NCBI GenBank assembly: GCA_963281155.1
Contig: CAUJLY010000006.1
Span: 3,906,001-3,970,000, forward strand
Direction of reading: 5' to 3'
Origin: Rhabditophanes sp. KR3021
Taxonomy: Eukaryota; Nematoda; Chromadorea; Rhabditida; Alloionematidae
Length of the DNA stretch: 64,000 nucleotides
In this document: positions 25,965-39,800 of the stretch, piece by piece
Layout: every line of letters starts with the position of its first letter
Position numbering within the stretch: the first letter of the stretch is position 1
Made by a program: the position numbers and the translations under genes
Notes under the pieces: generated by a model
What the model was told of the DNA's origin: nothing
The model's input: the letters and a program-made list of their open reading frames with translations, nothing else
The model's database searches: none

Positions 25965-26478
25965 CAAGATAAGCCGCATTGTAAATTCTTTTTTGTAATG
26001 CACCATTATTTGATTGGATTATTATTATTTTGTGAAAAACATTCTTTAAAAAAGTTGTTGTGGTACACGATGATTTTAAATGATTGAGATAGCGCCATGT
26101 AACACAGAATTTTTTATTCAATGTAATGCATACCCTAATAAATATCTTATATTTGACACTAATAAAAGTTTGCTTCAAAATTCTTTTAAATTTGTGTAAT
26201 AAATAAGAGGCATTAAATTTCAATATCCAAACATGCATGAATACAGAATTAATGTAATAAGCAAATATAAAATTTGATAAAAAGATTTATGGAATAAATA
26301 GAATGGAAATTGTGCGTATTTATTAATTATAGAATAATTAGGGGCGACTTTATTGTATACTTCATTTTGTTTTTATGGTAATGATCAGAGCCATTTAATT
26401 GGCATCCTTTTACACTAAAAGTGTTTAGATTTGTAAATAAAAGCCGTGATTTGCGCTCCAATGTGTGTTATGCGTTTA
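25965..26478. other. Convergent intergenic region
   Basis: 0.5 kb between the 3' ends of the LRRC20-like gene and the minus-strand basic-protein gene; presumably both 3' UTRs. Nothing else seen. Confidence 0.5.
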
Positions 26479-27330
26479 CTAATTAGTTATTTCCTTAGCC
26501 CATTGTTCATAGTTTTGAAAAGTTCTGAAGAAAAAGTTGTCTAAAGTGTCTGTAAAATTGATATCAAGGCTAAATAACTTCTTAAATTTTCTATACTTTC
26601 TGTATAATCTTTGGTATCTAGCCCTGAATTCCTCGATGTTAGAAATACTTATGACTGACTGCTGATTATTGCTTGCCGTTGTTGTGTCTTTATTAATATT
26701 CATGAAAGCACCCAAATTTCTCGAATATGTGTCAATTTGTGTTTGAAAGCTTTCAATGACCTCATCAGGCGTTTTCTTTAAATAATCTTTAAGATCATTT
26801 ATATAATCATCTTCAACTAAGTATATTTCCGAATCGATTGGGTTGGTGAGAGCGATTGGATGCTCGGATGTGATAATATTAGATGGAAATTCCTGCATCT
26901 TATAAATATATTCTTCAAAGACACTCTTATTTACATGGTTGTTAATCATTTCTCTTAAACGAATATAGTATCTTTTAGCATCACTTATTAAGAGCCTGTA
27001 ACTTTTGCTTTTCACATCTTCCTATAAAGGAATTTAGTAAAGATATATAGTAAAGATACTCACACTTCTCTCATTTCTGTGTTTTTCAACCCACTTCCAA
27101 ATGTTTTTGATTGAAATATTAGAATATGAAGCTGCAATTTTGAGAACATGTTTAAACGGATATACGAAATGACAATACGTCAAATGCAAAATAATACGCT
27201 GGTTATCCGAATTAGCATTTATTAAATCAGCACTGCTTGTAGCAGTCGTTGGCAAAATAATAGACGAAGAACCCATTTCTTGATCGAGCAGCGAATACTT
27301 TCTCTTCCTAGGCCTTGATTGTGCTTTCAT
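26479..27330 (-). CDS. Uncharacterised basic, probably nuclear protein
   Basis: Exons 27064-27330 and 26479-27021 with a 42-nt phase-0 intron; 269 residues. The N-terminus carries a nuclear-localisation-like stretch (RPRKRKYS). Residues 40-90 predict two or three helices ending in SIKNIWKWVEKHRNER, which looks like a recognition-helix (helix-turn-helix) pattern, but I cannot name a family. The rest is helical and acidic (residues 120-200), then has a Ser/Asn-rich linker and a basic, aromatic helix (RYQRLYRKYRKFKKLF). No signal peptide. An ATTTTTAG acceptor ends about 20 bases upstream of the ATG. A DNA-binding role is a guess. Confidence 0.6.
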
Positions 27331-28730
27331 ATTGCAACCAATTTTTGTTGAAGCTAAAAATAATATTACAAATATTTTTTAACAAAATTTAGTGACACAG
27401 AATTTTAAAGCGCTTAAGATATAAATGTGCTTTAAGTATTAATAAATACGTATATTTTAATACCGGCTGAAATCATATACATAATTTTCGTAATAACTTT
27501 TCAGGCTTCGATTTGAAACAACTTTGCAAAACACATAAATGCATATATTATACATACTACTAGCAAACGTGTAATGGTAGTACTAGATAGCACTGACACA
27601 AACAAAAAAATAATGTTTATTAATTTATAATTTGTTTTTTCCATTGCAACGTCACTTATTTACTCAAAAAGTTATATCTATACCAACAAAAATGTATATA
27701 TAAATATACGTTGAACGAGAAAGGGAGAACTTTTAATGGGAATAATGGTTCAAGAGGAAAAATGAAACAAATGATAAGTTGTGTTTGCCTTTATTTTTTG
27801 TTTTAATACAACTTAAGATATTTAGAGGACAAAATGCCGGGGAAAGAGAGAGTTATAAGTTTGTGTGGTAATTCAATTTTAGGGATAAAAATAATATATT
27901 TATCACGTACAATTATTTGTACTAAAAGACGACTATTCAAATCAATTTGTTGTCATTATCAGTCTTTTTCAAGGCGTGTACACGTCTGCGTCCATAAACC
28001 AAATTAAAGGTATTGGTTTTTGGTAATTTACTACCATCGAATCTTGACATTGACGTTGTTAAAAAGTTATCATCTTTTATTGCCAACAATATTCAAATAA
28101 TATTGAACAAACAAAACATAATCTAAATGATTAGAATAAAAAAATGTTCTCATTAGTGTAGGAAAGATGCTGTTCCATAATTTTTACTAATTTAAATTCT
28201 AAAAAAAGACACGAGGGCTCAAATTTAGATTTGAAAGTAGATGAATGATTCTTGATTGCATTCCAAACTTAAAGTAATTTGGTAGTCTCAGCAAACCCAA
28301 ATTCTAAAAATAAAAATGCGTGTGGTGTCATTATCATCTTTTGATACCAACAAACGAAACATGAAAAATGCCATTAGTCAAAAAGATACTTGACTATTGC
28401 CATCATACTTCTTGAAACAATAAATATTAAGATATTCTAAAGTTGCTCAAACAAACATATTTTGTGAACTTGTAACTTTTGGTACATTTATAAAAGTAAA
28501 AGCTTATACAAAGCCAGTTTTTTATGTTAACAAAGTGGTGTATTTTTTAAAGTTGTACATTTAATTGTTAATTTTAATAACAATTTTTGTTTTGGTTGCA
28601 GACAGAATATCAAAAAGTAGTATTTATTTTAAATTACTATAATATTAAACGGTCATATTTACCAATTCTTTTTAATTTGTATCAATTTTTCGTCTTGTCT
28701 TATATAATTTGTATAAAATTGTTCATAAGT
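27331..28730. other. Intergenic region before the PDE4 gene
   Basis: 1.4 kb between the divergent starts of the basic-protein gene and the first PDE4 leader exon. Probably contains both promoters. No coding signal or recognised motif. Confidence 0.4.
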
Positions 28731-28759
28731 ATGGCTGTAAAGAAGAAAAGAAGAATCAG
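28731..28759 (+). CDS. Candidate PDE4 alternative first exon A
   Basis: ATG followed by nine codons (MAVKKKRRI) and an AG|GTAAAC donor, leaving phase 2. That is the phase required both by the internal acceptor at 37092 and by the UCR1 exon starting at 41508. The short basic N-terminus is of the kind that targets PDE4 long isoforms. Short, so this call rests on the splice site, phase and gene context. Confidence 0.4.
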
Positions 28760-31700
28760 GTAAACAATTCATATATTTCTCTTTATGCTAATTGTATGTT
28801 CCTTTATGGTAATAGTTTTTCCATATTTAAGATCATATATTCAAGTTCATATATTAATTAAAAACAATTAACTCATTTCCGTTTCACCAAACAAATTAAC
28901 TTTCTTAACTTAAAAACATTACCAAATTTAAGTTTGAATTGAAGATTTGATTTACTATAATTGTATTTTTTGAAATGTCATGTTTTCAATTGCATAAATT
29001 TATTGGATGTTGTTCTTAATAGCAACAAAGTAAATTATATTTTATCTAACTATAATCATTCAAACCAAAGCTTTAAAACATGCCTTATTTTTGGTTGTTT
29101 GTAATTTCATTCAAATCACAGTTTTCTTCATCATCTTAAAAAGTGTCTTGAGAATTGGTTTTAAATTTTATATAAAAATAGACGCAAAAAGCTTTTATAC
29201 TCACATACTTCGATGATTTAATGGAAGCTTCAATATATACATCTTATTAATTATGTATTTACTTAACTACCTATAATGGATTTTATATTTATGCTTTGAA
29301 AATATTTCATACAAGCTATATAATTATTTAGCCATCTGCATCGTATATATATTTCCGGCCACTAATTACACAAAATTTTTACAGTATAGGCTAATGCTTC
29401 TAATTAGATTTCATATTAATCTTAATTTAATGTTTATGGCACTTTTTAAAACATATTAATGATAATAGTATTAATTAATCAATTTACATTTTTGCCGATT
29501 GCCATTTAGTTATATCACTTTAATAAAATTTCTCTATGTTCTGGCATTTGCCCATCTAATTTATTAGCTGACTTTTTTGTTTTATCTACCACAAAGTTGT
29601 TTCCATTTATCTATAAAACTTTAACTTCATAAAAAACCGGATGGGGAAAAATTGCACCAGTTTAATTAAAATGACCTTGTGTGTTAAAAAAAGTAAGTAT
29701 AAAAGGTATAATGTGCAGAACAAAGGCATTGGCTTTTTCTTTTTTAAACTTTTAAAGGCCAGCTTAATAATTTATGAGCTTAAGTTATGTTGAATTTTAA
29801 ACTTGAAATTCGGAGAAGCTTTTAATAACACTCTAGATAATAAACTTCGTATGTTTTAAACAATACCTTGCATTCTATTTGATCCAAATACTTTGGCTCC
29901 CTCGAAATTCTTGACAAAGAGGAGTTCTTCTATATTTGTGTTTTATTTAAAATTTGCACTGCCATTTTATAGAAATACGTATGTTTCAATATTGACCAAA
30001 ACTTTATTTGATCTTTTATAAACCCATAATAACAACAAAGCGTCATCATCCTCTTATATCAAATTACTCTTAACGTAGTATTAAACGCAATCCAGACCGA
30101 GACTCGTGTTTCAATAACTTCCAATCAAATGAAACATAATAAACGTATTGAATATTTGTTTGCTAACTTTCAATTTTTTAAACTTATTGCAATTAATGTA
30201 AATTATACAAGCCGCCAATAGATGCTTTCTAACTTTATGTACGTCATTTTAAGAGAGTTTGTTAGTCTTTGACACTGTCAACAAGCAACAAGTAGCAGAC
30301 TTTTATCTATCAATCTTTATCAGTGAATATCCAGTATTACAAAAGCCAGAAAATAAATTACCAAATTAATACAGGAAATTCATAAAATGCTTTAGACAAA
30401 ATATATTTAATAACATAAAAAAGCTTTAGGGATTTAAATCTACTTTATCTTCATTGGCATGCCAAAACCTTGTTATTATCATTAAAAATTAGAAATTTTA
30501 TCAATTTTTAGCTTCATCTTGGAGTGACTTCACCAAATAACAATAAATTTGCTTAGAAAGCAATTTATTGTCTTGCCTTGTATTTCTTTAATAGCATCAG
30601 TCAAACTTAATGAGGTTGCCAATAATTTATTAACGAGACACATACACCAAACTTTTGTTTATGTCTATGTATTTTTTGTGAATAAAGATCATTGTCAAAG
30701 TGTGAGACATCAGTGTTGTTACTACTAGTAAATTATCAAAAATATCACTGATATTTTGGCACATCTCATTATTATAAACGAAATGATATCTCCTTCACTC
30801 TTCTTATAAATTATCATTCTTTTTATTGTTCACTACAAAAAAGCAACTATCTATTTTGAAGATACTTGGCATATTCGAATATTTAATTTATTTAACTTCA
30901 ATTCAACAAACAATGAGGCAATTTGAATAGCTTAAAATATCATATTTTTCATCCTATTACATAAATATCTATTGTTGCTTTATGTCTGCCACCAAACCCA
31001 AAATAGCTGTTTTGAAAATAAGTACTTCCCGCAAACATGGTAAAACTTTGGATAAACATCACTGGTAATGAATTCTAAAATCAGATGGTTATTATTGAAT
31101 TATCCACCCAAATTCGTCCATATCTTCCAATATTTTGATTGTCGTATGGCTTATGTACATATTGCAAATAACACCACCTGTATTTCATAATTATTGTGGT
31201 CCCACAAATTGTGAATATGGGTGTTGTTTGCCAATAACAAATACAGACAAATTTTACCAAACAATTATTCTTTAACATCCTACTCATCTTTCGTTAAATC
31301 CATTAAGAAATCGGCACCATAATTTTGGATGTTTTTTCCCTTACAATTTTTGAATTTTTTTAACCAAACGATGTCCTTGTTTATATGACAGAAGAGGTAT
31401 ACAATGGCAGTGTTTAATAATTGACAAATGGTAGATTACACATAAAACTAAGCATACATATAAAATATCCATTATCATTTAAATTGATGCCTCTATAATC
31501 TACATAAAAATTCCATCTAATCAGTAATCTGAACAAAAATTTATATAATCTATGGCAACATAGAAGTACTAACAAAATTAGAAATTACTTTTCGTTTCAA
31601 TTTCAAAAATTGTTTTTCTTAAAATGCAAATGGCTGGCGGAAAAATAATTGAGTATCAATATGGGCTGGTAAATAAAATTGTTTGAGGCTTAATTAATAA

Positions 31701-32649
31701 TTTGATTAATATAGCATAACTGGTGCATCAAGAAATTATAAGAAACAAGAAACGATGGTTTGTTTTAATTACATAAATGTTTCTAAATCTTGTACTTTGG
31801 TAAGAGGAAATAAAATAAGAAGAATTAGTCACTTTATATAAAGTAATATTCTGCACTGGGGCATTAAACTCATTTAACAAACCCTGTCCAACAAGCAAAG
31901 CCACCGATTCTCATGAGGCTTGTGCTGGCTTTTGTTTATTAAAAACCTTATCAGTTAAGTTGAATGGTTATAAATTTGGTTTGCTCATCTTCACACCCAA
32001 AACCATCTTCCTTAATATGAAATTTTTTAAATATACATTTATATAAATAAATACAAATTTGTATATTTACAAGTAAATTATTAATTGATTTTATGACCAT
32101 TAATTTAACTCCTTTCGAAAAAAGCAAAACAGGAAATATAAGTATATTAATAGCTGATGAAAAATAGTCATATTTACAACCATATTCGGATCACATATTT
32201 TTTCCATGCAAAGGTGAATACGTCAAAACATAAAAATATTAAATTGAGGTAGATTAACTGTATTATAATATTGTGTTTTCCACACTATCTTTTTCTGATC
32301 GGCTCATTTTCTAAAGATTCAGTTTGTTATCATATTAATACTTCGTTTATCATGTAAATTGCTTTGTAAAGTATTGTCGTCTCCTAAACAGACTCATTAA
32401 TCCGATGATTTAGTACCACTTTTAAATATCAAATTTACAATCATAAAATACAATGAATAACTACGAATGTTATTTTTCAGAGGACTGTAATGGAAAACTT
32501 TTATACTCTATTTATGATATTAATTTTATAACTTAAAATTTTTATATAGACTAAAACATCTATACTCAGTCAGTGTTTGCCTTTTTTATTTTATCAAAGA
32601 CCTAATATTAAACAAGTATATCTATCTATTATTAAAAAGGAAAAAAATT

Positions 32650-32717
32650 ATGAATCGTCGTCGTGAAGAATGGAAGAGATTTCGTGCATTTACAATAAGT
32701 AACCCTCATCAAAGATG
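32650..32717 (+). CDS. Candidate PDE4 alternative first exon B
   Basis: ATG and 22 codons (starts MNRRREEWKRFRAF, ends NPHQR) with a TG|GTAAGT donor in phase 2. Joined straight to the exon at 41508 it would make a TGA stop (TG+A); joined to the acceptor at 37092 (TG+C) it reads through into the PKA-site segment, so the latter is implied. Basic, amphipathic N-terminus. Confidence 0.5.
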
Positions 32718-34363
32718 GTAAGTTTATATTTTTTGTCAAAGTAAACATTTATAATCAAATTGAGTAAACGAAGAAAAGAGCTGTTCTTTATTGGGCTACA
32801 AATGACGGATATATTCACATATTTTGGTAAATATAGTTGAACACTTTACGCAGTGTTACATAGTGTTAGATAAATAAAATCACGCATACTGAAATCTTAA
32901 CTTCCGTGTTATACATCATTAAATCGAGACAGAACTTCTTGACACTTTCTTTGTTAACATGGTGGTACTCAAGTCAATTAGAGCTGATATTGTGCCAAAA
33001 ATGTTTTGTTAACTCTAAAAAATGTATATAGAGATAGTCGTTTTTGTAAGGCAAATTAAATGACTTATGATTTTTAATCAAACACACTTATTGAATAGTA
33101 ACAAGTACTGCTCCAAAGTGACAACGACTCAGCAGTTAGGATTGCATTTTTTGCACAAGACAATCTAAATAAGTGACGATTTATTTGTTTCTTAATCATA
33201 TTAATATAGTTACCAATCTTCATACGACTTGCCTACCATTACTGCTCTTTTTAAACACTTCTCATTCCAACAAATATTCTTTGATACAACCCCAAAATAT
33301 CTAAGATACCAAGTAAATACCCATTCATACTACCATTTTTTTCTAATGCACAAAATTTGTTTCTTCGACAGTTATTTTTGTTGTCAAAAGAAGATAAGCT
33401 ATTAGTGGTAAGTAATTTGAATTTCACGCTTTTTCATGAGAGTAGTTCTTAGATTGTAGGCATTTAACGTGGCCTCGACTTTGTTCTCTACTGACCTTGT
33501 TGGTTTTGCAATAGTAGTATAATAATTCGGTATATAATTGTGTATTTGTATACATTTAAAAGTCGCTCAAGAAACCACCATGATCACAATAAGGAAAGAT
33601 TAACTTTTGTGGTGTTGTATAAGAAAAAGCAATACCAGTAAAGTACATGACGTTTCCATTATAAGTACTCTATTTTGACGAGCCAATTAAAATTTTGATT
33701 GCTCAAAGCGTACCTGATAAAACGGTTGCGATGACAAGGCGGGAACTGAGTCACATGAAACAATTTGTATGTGTGAATAGTAAGTATCTACGGGGAGAGG
33801 AATATTAGTAGTAAAGCATATGTGGGGACGTCGATGACTACGAAACCATTTTGAATTCCTAAAACAATCACCGCCACCACTCGTATGGACATTATCATAA
33901 AGTACTAGTGCGATGAGGCTACATTTAAGCTAGCTTCGTGCTTCTTTACTTTCCTATATTGTTAATCATTATGAGCCTTCCAATCCCATATTTTTATATC
34001 CGTATTTTTGCATCAATCATTATTGCAAATCTGTTATTTATTTGGAAAGCTTTAATAAGAAACCGTCCGGCTCGTTTGTTTTGTTTAAATATATGTGTAT
34101 TTTTCAACATACCAATCCAATTTTCACTAAATGAATGGCCATTTATCTGCACTTGAGTTTTGTGATTTCAACATAAAATATCCCTTTATTATATACACAC
34201 TTCTTCTATATATCTTTTCAAATTTGCCTTCTCTTTAAATGTTCTTATATAATCAAACGGTTCATTAATTGCTATTTGTCTCATTCCCACCCAATGTGTA
34301 AATATTCACAATCCTAGATATTTCCAATTTCAGATTCTACACTCATCATTACAATTTTTCTAA

Positions 34364-34425
34364 ATGACAACTTTCACTACTAACCGTAATAGACGTCATA
34401 CCGTTTGGTTTGTCCCTGGCAAAAG
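34364..34425 (+). CDS. Candidate PDE4 alternative first exon C
   Basis: ATG and 20 codons (MTTFTTNRNRRHTVWFVPGK) with an AG|GTAAGA donor in phase 2, as for the other leaders. Codon and residue make-up differ from the surrounding AT-rich noncoding DNA. Confidence 0.5.
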
Positions 34426-36840
34426 GTAAGAAAACTTGTTGTTGTTGGTATTAGAAAGTTCTTTTTAGCAATTCTTAAAATTAATGTGTTGTTGATCTTT
34501 ACAATTTTCATGATAAAATTATTACCTCACCTTGTCAAAAAGCGATCAATTCTTTGAAGACCTTTCAATTTTAACATTTAAAAAGTAGGTTGTGGACTTT
34601 TCAAACACAAACATTCACAAATTAGTCTCATACCTCTTACTTTTTCACTTGTTACTTATGCAATTAAAAGTTTCGTTGTCATTAAAGCTGAAAAGACCAT
34701 TTCTCTTACAGACCATTTGCCTAAAATATTACGACTTGAATAAATCATTCAGTGAAACATATGATTTTTTGATTGCTTAATTCCTCACTAATGGAATAAC
34801 TAAAAAATGCTCCAACCTAAATGCAAAAAATAATAAGGGGGTTTGTGTATGCTCGAATGCTTCGCCATCAGATAACGTTGATTTTAACATCAATTAAGCT
34901 GCTTTTATTAGTATAATTATTTGCAATCATCATAAACATAGATTCACTCACAAATTGCGATTAGTAATTTAATAAATTTGGTTCCTTTTACCCTCAAGTT
35001 ACAGTAACTGTTAAGACTGAGACAAAAAGATACTGCCATATTTATATTGAACAAAGAAAATAAAGGAAACTTACTTTGTTCCCGTTGTAATCGTTTCAAT
35101 TTTAATGGAACTTTTAAAACAAAAAACTTTCCTGAAATAATTGCTTATTGCGAATTGTACCTTTTTGCAATTCTCGCATTAAAAGGATCTTAAAAAGCTA
35201 AGTGTACATGACTAAAGTAATTATTTTATGGCTCAAAAACATGTCCATGTATAGTTATTACGGAGGCAAAAATGTATCGTCATTTAGAAGACAAAAAATA
35301 ATAATGTACACATATACACATTGTACTCTTTTAATTAGATAACTTTTTCTCTTTCAGCAAATATTAAGCTACAGTGATAAAGAGTGATAATATAAGAGCG
35401 ACTTATCAACAATATTTATGTTTCATTTATTTTTTACGATCATTTAATTTTTTTGACATGCTGGGACAGCCTAGTAATATGTTGATTGTTGCTTGAGGCA
35501 TAGTGGTAGGAGTAAAGATACTTTTATTGTGATTACGTTATTTATGTGTGATAATGGTAGTAGTGTTTGAAATAAAAAAGTTAAAAAATGAGAGAAGCTC
35601 TGTTGTCTCTGTTAAGACTCACCCAGCTAACAACACTGGACAACAGCTGCCACTGGTGCTTTGGATGAGGAGACAGTTGGGAGCATAGCGGTTGTTCTCC
35701 TTCGAAACTTACTAATGACCGAACCCAAGCCTGCGGCTGATATCATAATAATAGCTACAACACACGCCGCCAACAACATTTTTCATTTTGCCCTGTGTGC
35801 CATTTGAAAAAAGCAAATGGTCTGGTATGCAAGACAAACAAAATTGAGTAGCTATAGGGACACCTAACTTTGACTTATATATAGATATACTTTGAGTGTA
35901 TGTAAGAGGCAAAATATAAAAGAAAGGGAAAACACACACATTTTTGCTTGAGTATAGTGTAAGACGGCAAATGCACGGCATTTTCCCGGGCTTGGTAAGC
36001 TGTAGTACTACGGACTACTACTATTCTTTTATTATCATTTGTTGTAGCCGGTCTTTCGTGTCTTATTTCAAGTAAAAAAAGAAGAAAGATATATACATAG
36101 CTTATAAATGTGCTCTCACAAATTGAGAGTCTCTATTTTTGTGTGACTCTATTTTATTATTGAGACCGAATATTGAAGCGTTGTTGGCGCACTAAAATTT
36201 GTAACTTGGGCGGCCTTCTGCTAGCTTCACTCATCATTCTTTTTACTGCCAGCTTCTCGTGGTAGTAGTAATAGTGTGGCCTCAAAACAATCAGTATTCA
36301 TCTCAGCCATCAGTGGCAACCACGACCTCATCTTTTTTTCCTTTTCAAAGGCCAGCTCTGCTTCTCTCCAATCTGAAGTCTGTCGTTTGGAATATTAGCC
36401 TTGCCTTCTGAATTTCTTTTACTCTTGTATACATCTGCTTTCTTCCTCCATCTCAGGCTCTAACTATTTTATATTGCTATTTTTTGCCTTACACTGCCTC
36501 AATACAACCAAACCTGAGAAAAGGCACCTAAACAACGGCCTCATTTGTCTTATCGCTTTTTGATACTATCAACTGTTTCAATTGTTTTAAAAAAACATAC
36601 ACAAATATATTGTCGGCAAAGAAGTTTCAAACTGATATTTATTGCACACTAATAATCATATACAATCTAAGAAGTGTCGCCTCTCTCCCGACTCCTCTAA
36701 ATTAGTTTTATCTTTTTTGGTAAAACATTTATTTTTAAATGCCAGTGTGAACGTCATATTTAAATAGTGGAGCTATATAGTTTTTGTTGATCTGAAGTTA
36801 ATATACACAACCAATATCTGCATATATATCCATTGAGCCC

Positions 36841-39800
36841 ATGTCTAAAAAGAACAGCACATTCGGAATACTCCGAAAAGATTTGCATATACAAAACTTT
36901 TTTCGTCCATCAAACCAATCTAGCAATTTCAGTCAACCTGTCCCATCTGATTTTATTGAAAAAGAACCTAAATCTATTTCGGCAACTAATTCTCAACAAT
37001 GTTCGACGGGTGGAGCAACCGGGCGTCCGATTCAGTCTTCTTCTAGCCATTTAACGGGAAGTGCATCCAACATGCATTTGATTCCTTCCAGCACACACGC
37101 CCGTCGCGAATCATTTTTATATAAAACTGACCCTCCTGAATTGCTTGCATGTCGCCCAGTTTCTAGAGCATCTTCTGTAACTTCATCCGAGCACCCTCAT
37201 CCAGCGCCGTAAGTTTTTCGTCTTCAAAAAATTCACATTTTTTGCTCCCAAAGACAACTTATTCATATTTTTACTATTCATTTTATTTATAATTTTACTT
37301 ATTCTTTTTACTAATTACACTGCTTTGCTATATAATATACTTACTACCACTAAGTATGTTATGTATTTACAAAATATTACCACTTCCATCTACAATATTC
37401 ATTTTAAATCCTACCACTCAATATTATTTTAACTCAGAATCGACAAAAATGTGTTGCGATTTGTTTGGTAATCAAAGTGAAGTATGTGTTTACACATTCA
37501 CCAAAACTAAATCTCCTCTACTTCCGTACAGAACAAACAATAATAATGTTTCGCAACAGTCCTTTATATTAAGTCACTTCTTTTTATAGACTAAAACCTA
37601 TTTGAAATTTGAATATAAGTATATACATAATTAACCCCCTTCTTTTAGTCCTCTTCCTCATTATTTAATTAGCCCACAGTCTCCCTTTCTTTGTATTTGT
37701 TTGGTGCCATGTTTGTGTGTGAGACGATCGAAAGCCCTCCAAAACAGTATATTGTAATATAATGGAGGATATGCCAATTTGCAAATATTTGTATCATAAA
37801 AATATAGATGTATGTCATTATTAATAATTGGATTTTAGAGTAACATATCATTCGCCTCCCAGGCAAATGATTATACTATAGTATAACTATTAGCCCCCAG
37901 GCGAATGATAATGCTATAGTATAATCATTCGCCCTATTTTTATTTTATAAGGCTAATGATTATACTATAGCATAATCATTTGCCTGGGCAGGCTAATGGT
38001 AACTAAAGTAACCATTCGCCCTATAAATAATTTTTATGGTCTATATTTAAGTGAAATATAATTGCTTTAAACAAATTCCTAATCGTTTTGACAATTTAAC
38101 CCTCATTCAATGAAATTTAATTAACGGTTTATAAAAAATGAACATAAAAAATATTTTTAAACTATCAGAAATTCAAAAGAAACAGATGTACTGATTAACC
38201 CTACTAACATAGAACTAATTTCGCCTACTTCTAAGAACTCGTGCATTTAAAGAAGGCTTAAAGACAACCTTTTCCACAATACTTTCAACTTCTGATTCCT
38301 CCTGTTTAAGGGTATCATTTTCTTTTTCATCTTCACTATTTCTTTCTTCGTCATCTTGGAGCTCGCTTACATATTTTTGAAAATTTTCAGGAATTAAATA
38401 TTCACTGATTGTATTTAAGTATGTGTTTACATTGAGAAAGTTGTTATCACTAAATTCTTTTTGTAATAAAGCAATTTTTTCCTCTCTATCCTTTGACTTT
38501 TTAACTTGCTTGGAAATGGCAAATTCAGGTGAGTGTTTAAATTTATTCAATTTGTAAATTGTAAGCCGGACATCCTCATTTGCAGCTTTCAATAAATTCA
38601 GACATTTCAAGTAAGTACCATGGTGTGTAGCTAATGGATTAGTTTTAAGCCATCTATTGAATGATTCACATGAGTTAGTGCTTTTAACACGTTGTTGAAA
38701 CTTGCATAATTTGGTTGCATGCTTTTCATTCTTAAACCAATTTTTATCAACATAGTTGATCCATTTGGTTAGCTGGTTTATTTCAAAAGGAGTAAAATCT
38801 TCATTGGCTGTCATAATCATCTTATTTTTAATGATAGTCCATTGTTGAATCATTTGCCCGACTGGCACGTGGGGGAGAGCAATAACCATACGAAACTTCT
38901 TATAAAAATCTGCAGACACGAGACTTCTATCGTCATTTCCATTAAAAGATGTTAACAAATGCTTAAGCCCAAGCTGATTCAATTTTTTTACCAAATTTTG
39001 GGCGTAGTGGAAATAGCAGTGTTTATGTAAAGTAGGATAATGTTTTTCAATAATTTTTATTGCAGCAGGTTCTTTATCAGTCATAAATACCTCTGGAAGT
39101 TCTTCACTAATTCCGAAACGTTGTAAGCACTTTTTAATTTCATTAAAAACGAAATCATAATCTTCGGTCTTACGGTGCTTCATCAAAGCATAAAATGCTG
39201 GTATAAATGTATTTCTCATTTCCCCTTCTTTATTTTCAATAATTTGAAACATAACGACGTAGAGTTGGGTGTATTTGTCAGGGGCCACAAAGAAAGTTCC
39301 ATCAGCAAGTCTTAATTTTGATTTGGCATACAATTCGAGTACATCTCTTGAACCAAAAATAACAATTGAATCCCCATCTTTTCCAACAACACGGAATGAC
39401 ATAGGTAACTGCTTATCATCTAAATAACCACATTCGTAAACTTCCTCGGCGTAATCATTATTTTCATTTTTTTTTTCGTTTGATCTAGATGAAGCAACTC
39501 TAAGATACCTTCCCTTATCTTTATACTGTCCTAACTTTATCTTCGAATCTGCTGTACCGAGTTCAAGCCCATTGCATATGGTATCGACATTTTTAATCCC
39601 AATGGCATGTGCTATACGAGGCTTAATGAGGGGATTTGTGGCGTCACGGCAAACACGCTTGTATTCATTATCGCCTATTTTTTCTTTGAATGTTATTGGC
39701 AAGCAACCATCAAAATGAACACCTTCTTGGCGAACCAAATTATATCCTTTCATCTTTAATAGTGGAATATTCGATTCGGGTTGCTTCTTCTTTTTACAAA

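Larger units (their letters stand above)
28760..36840. other. PDE4 5' introns and promoters
   Basis: Apart from leader exons B and C this 8 kb has no supported exon. From about 35.6 to 36.8 kb base composition becomes less AT-rich and pyrimidine-rich, as expected for the promoter and 5' UTR of the isoform starting at 36841. A good donor (CTTG|GTAAGC) at 35995 may end a noncoding leader exon. The rest is AT-rich with nothing seen. Confidence 0.45.

Noticed and set aside
36833..37054. Second open frame overlapping the PDE4 first exon
   Set aside because: Shadow in another frame; the 36841 frame carries the conserved RRESFLYK segment.
37356..37589. 77-codon open frame in the PDE4 intron
   Set aside because: No donor in phase 2 and Thr/Ser/Asn/Phe-rich translation of AT-rich DNA.
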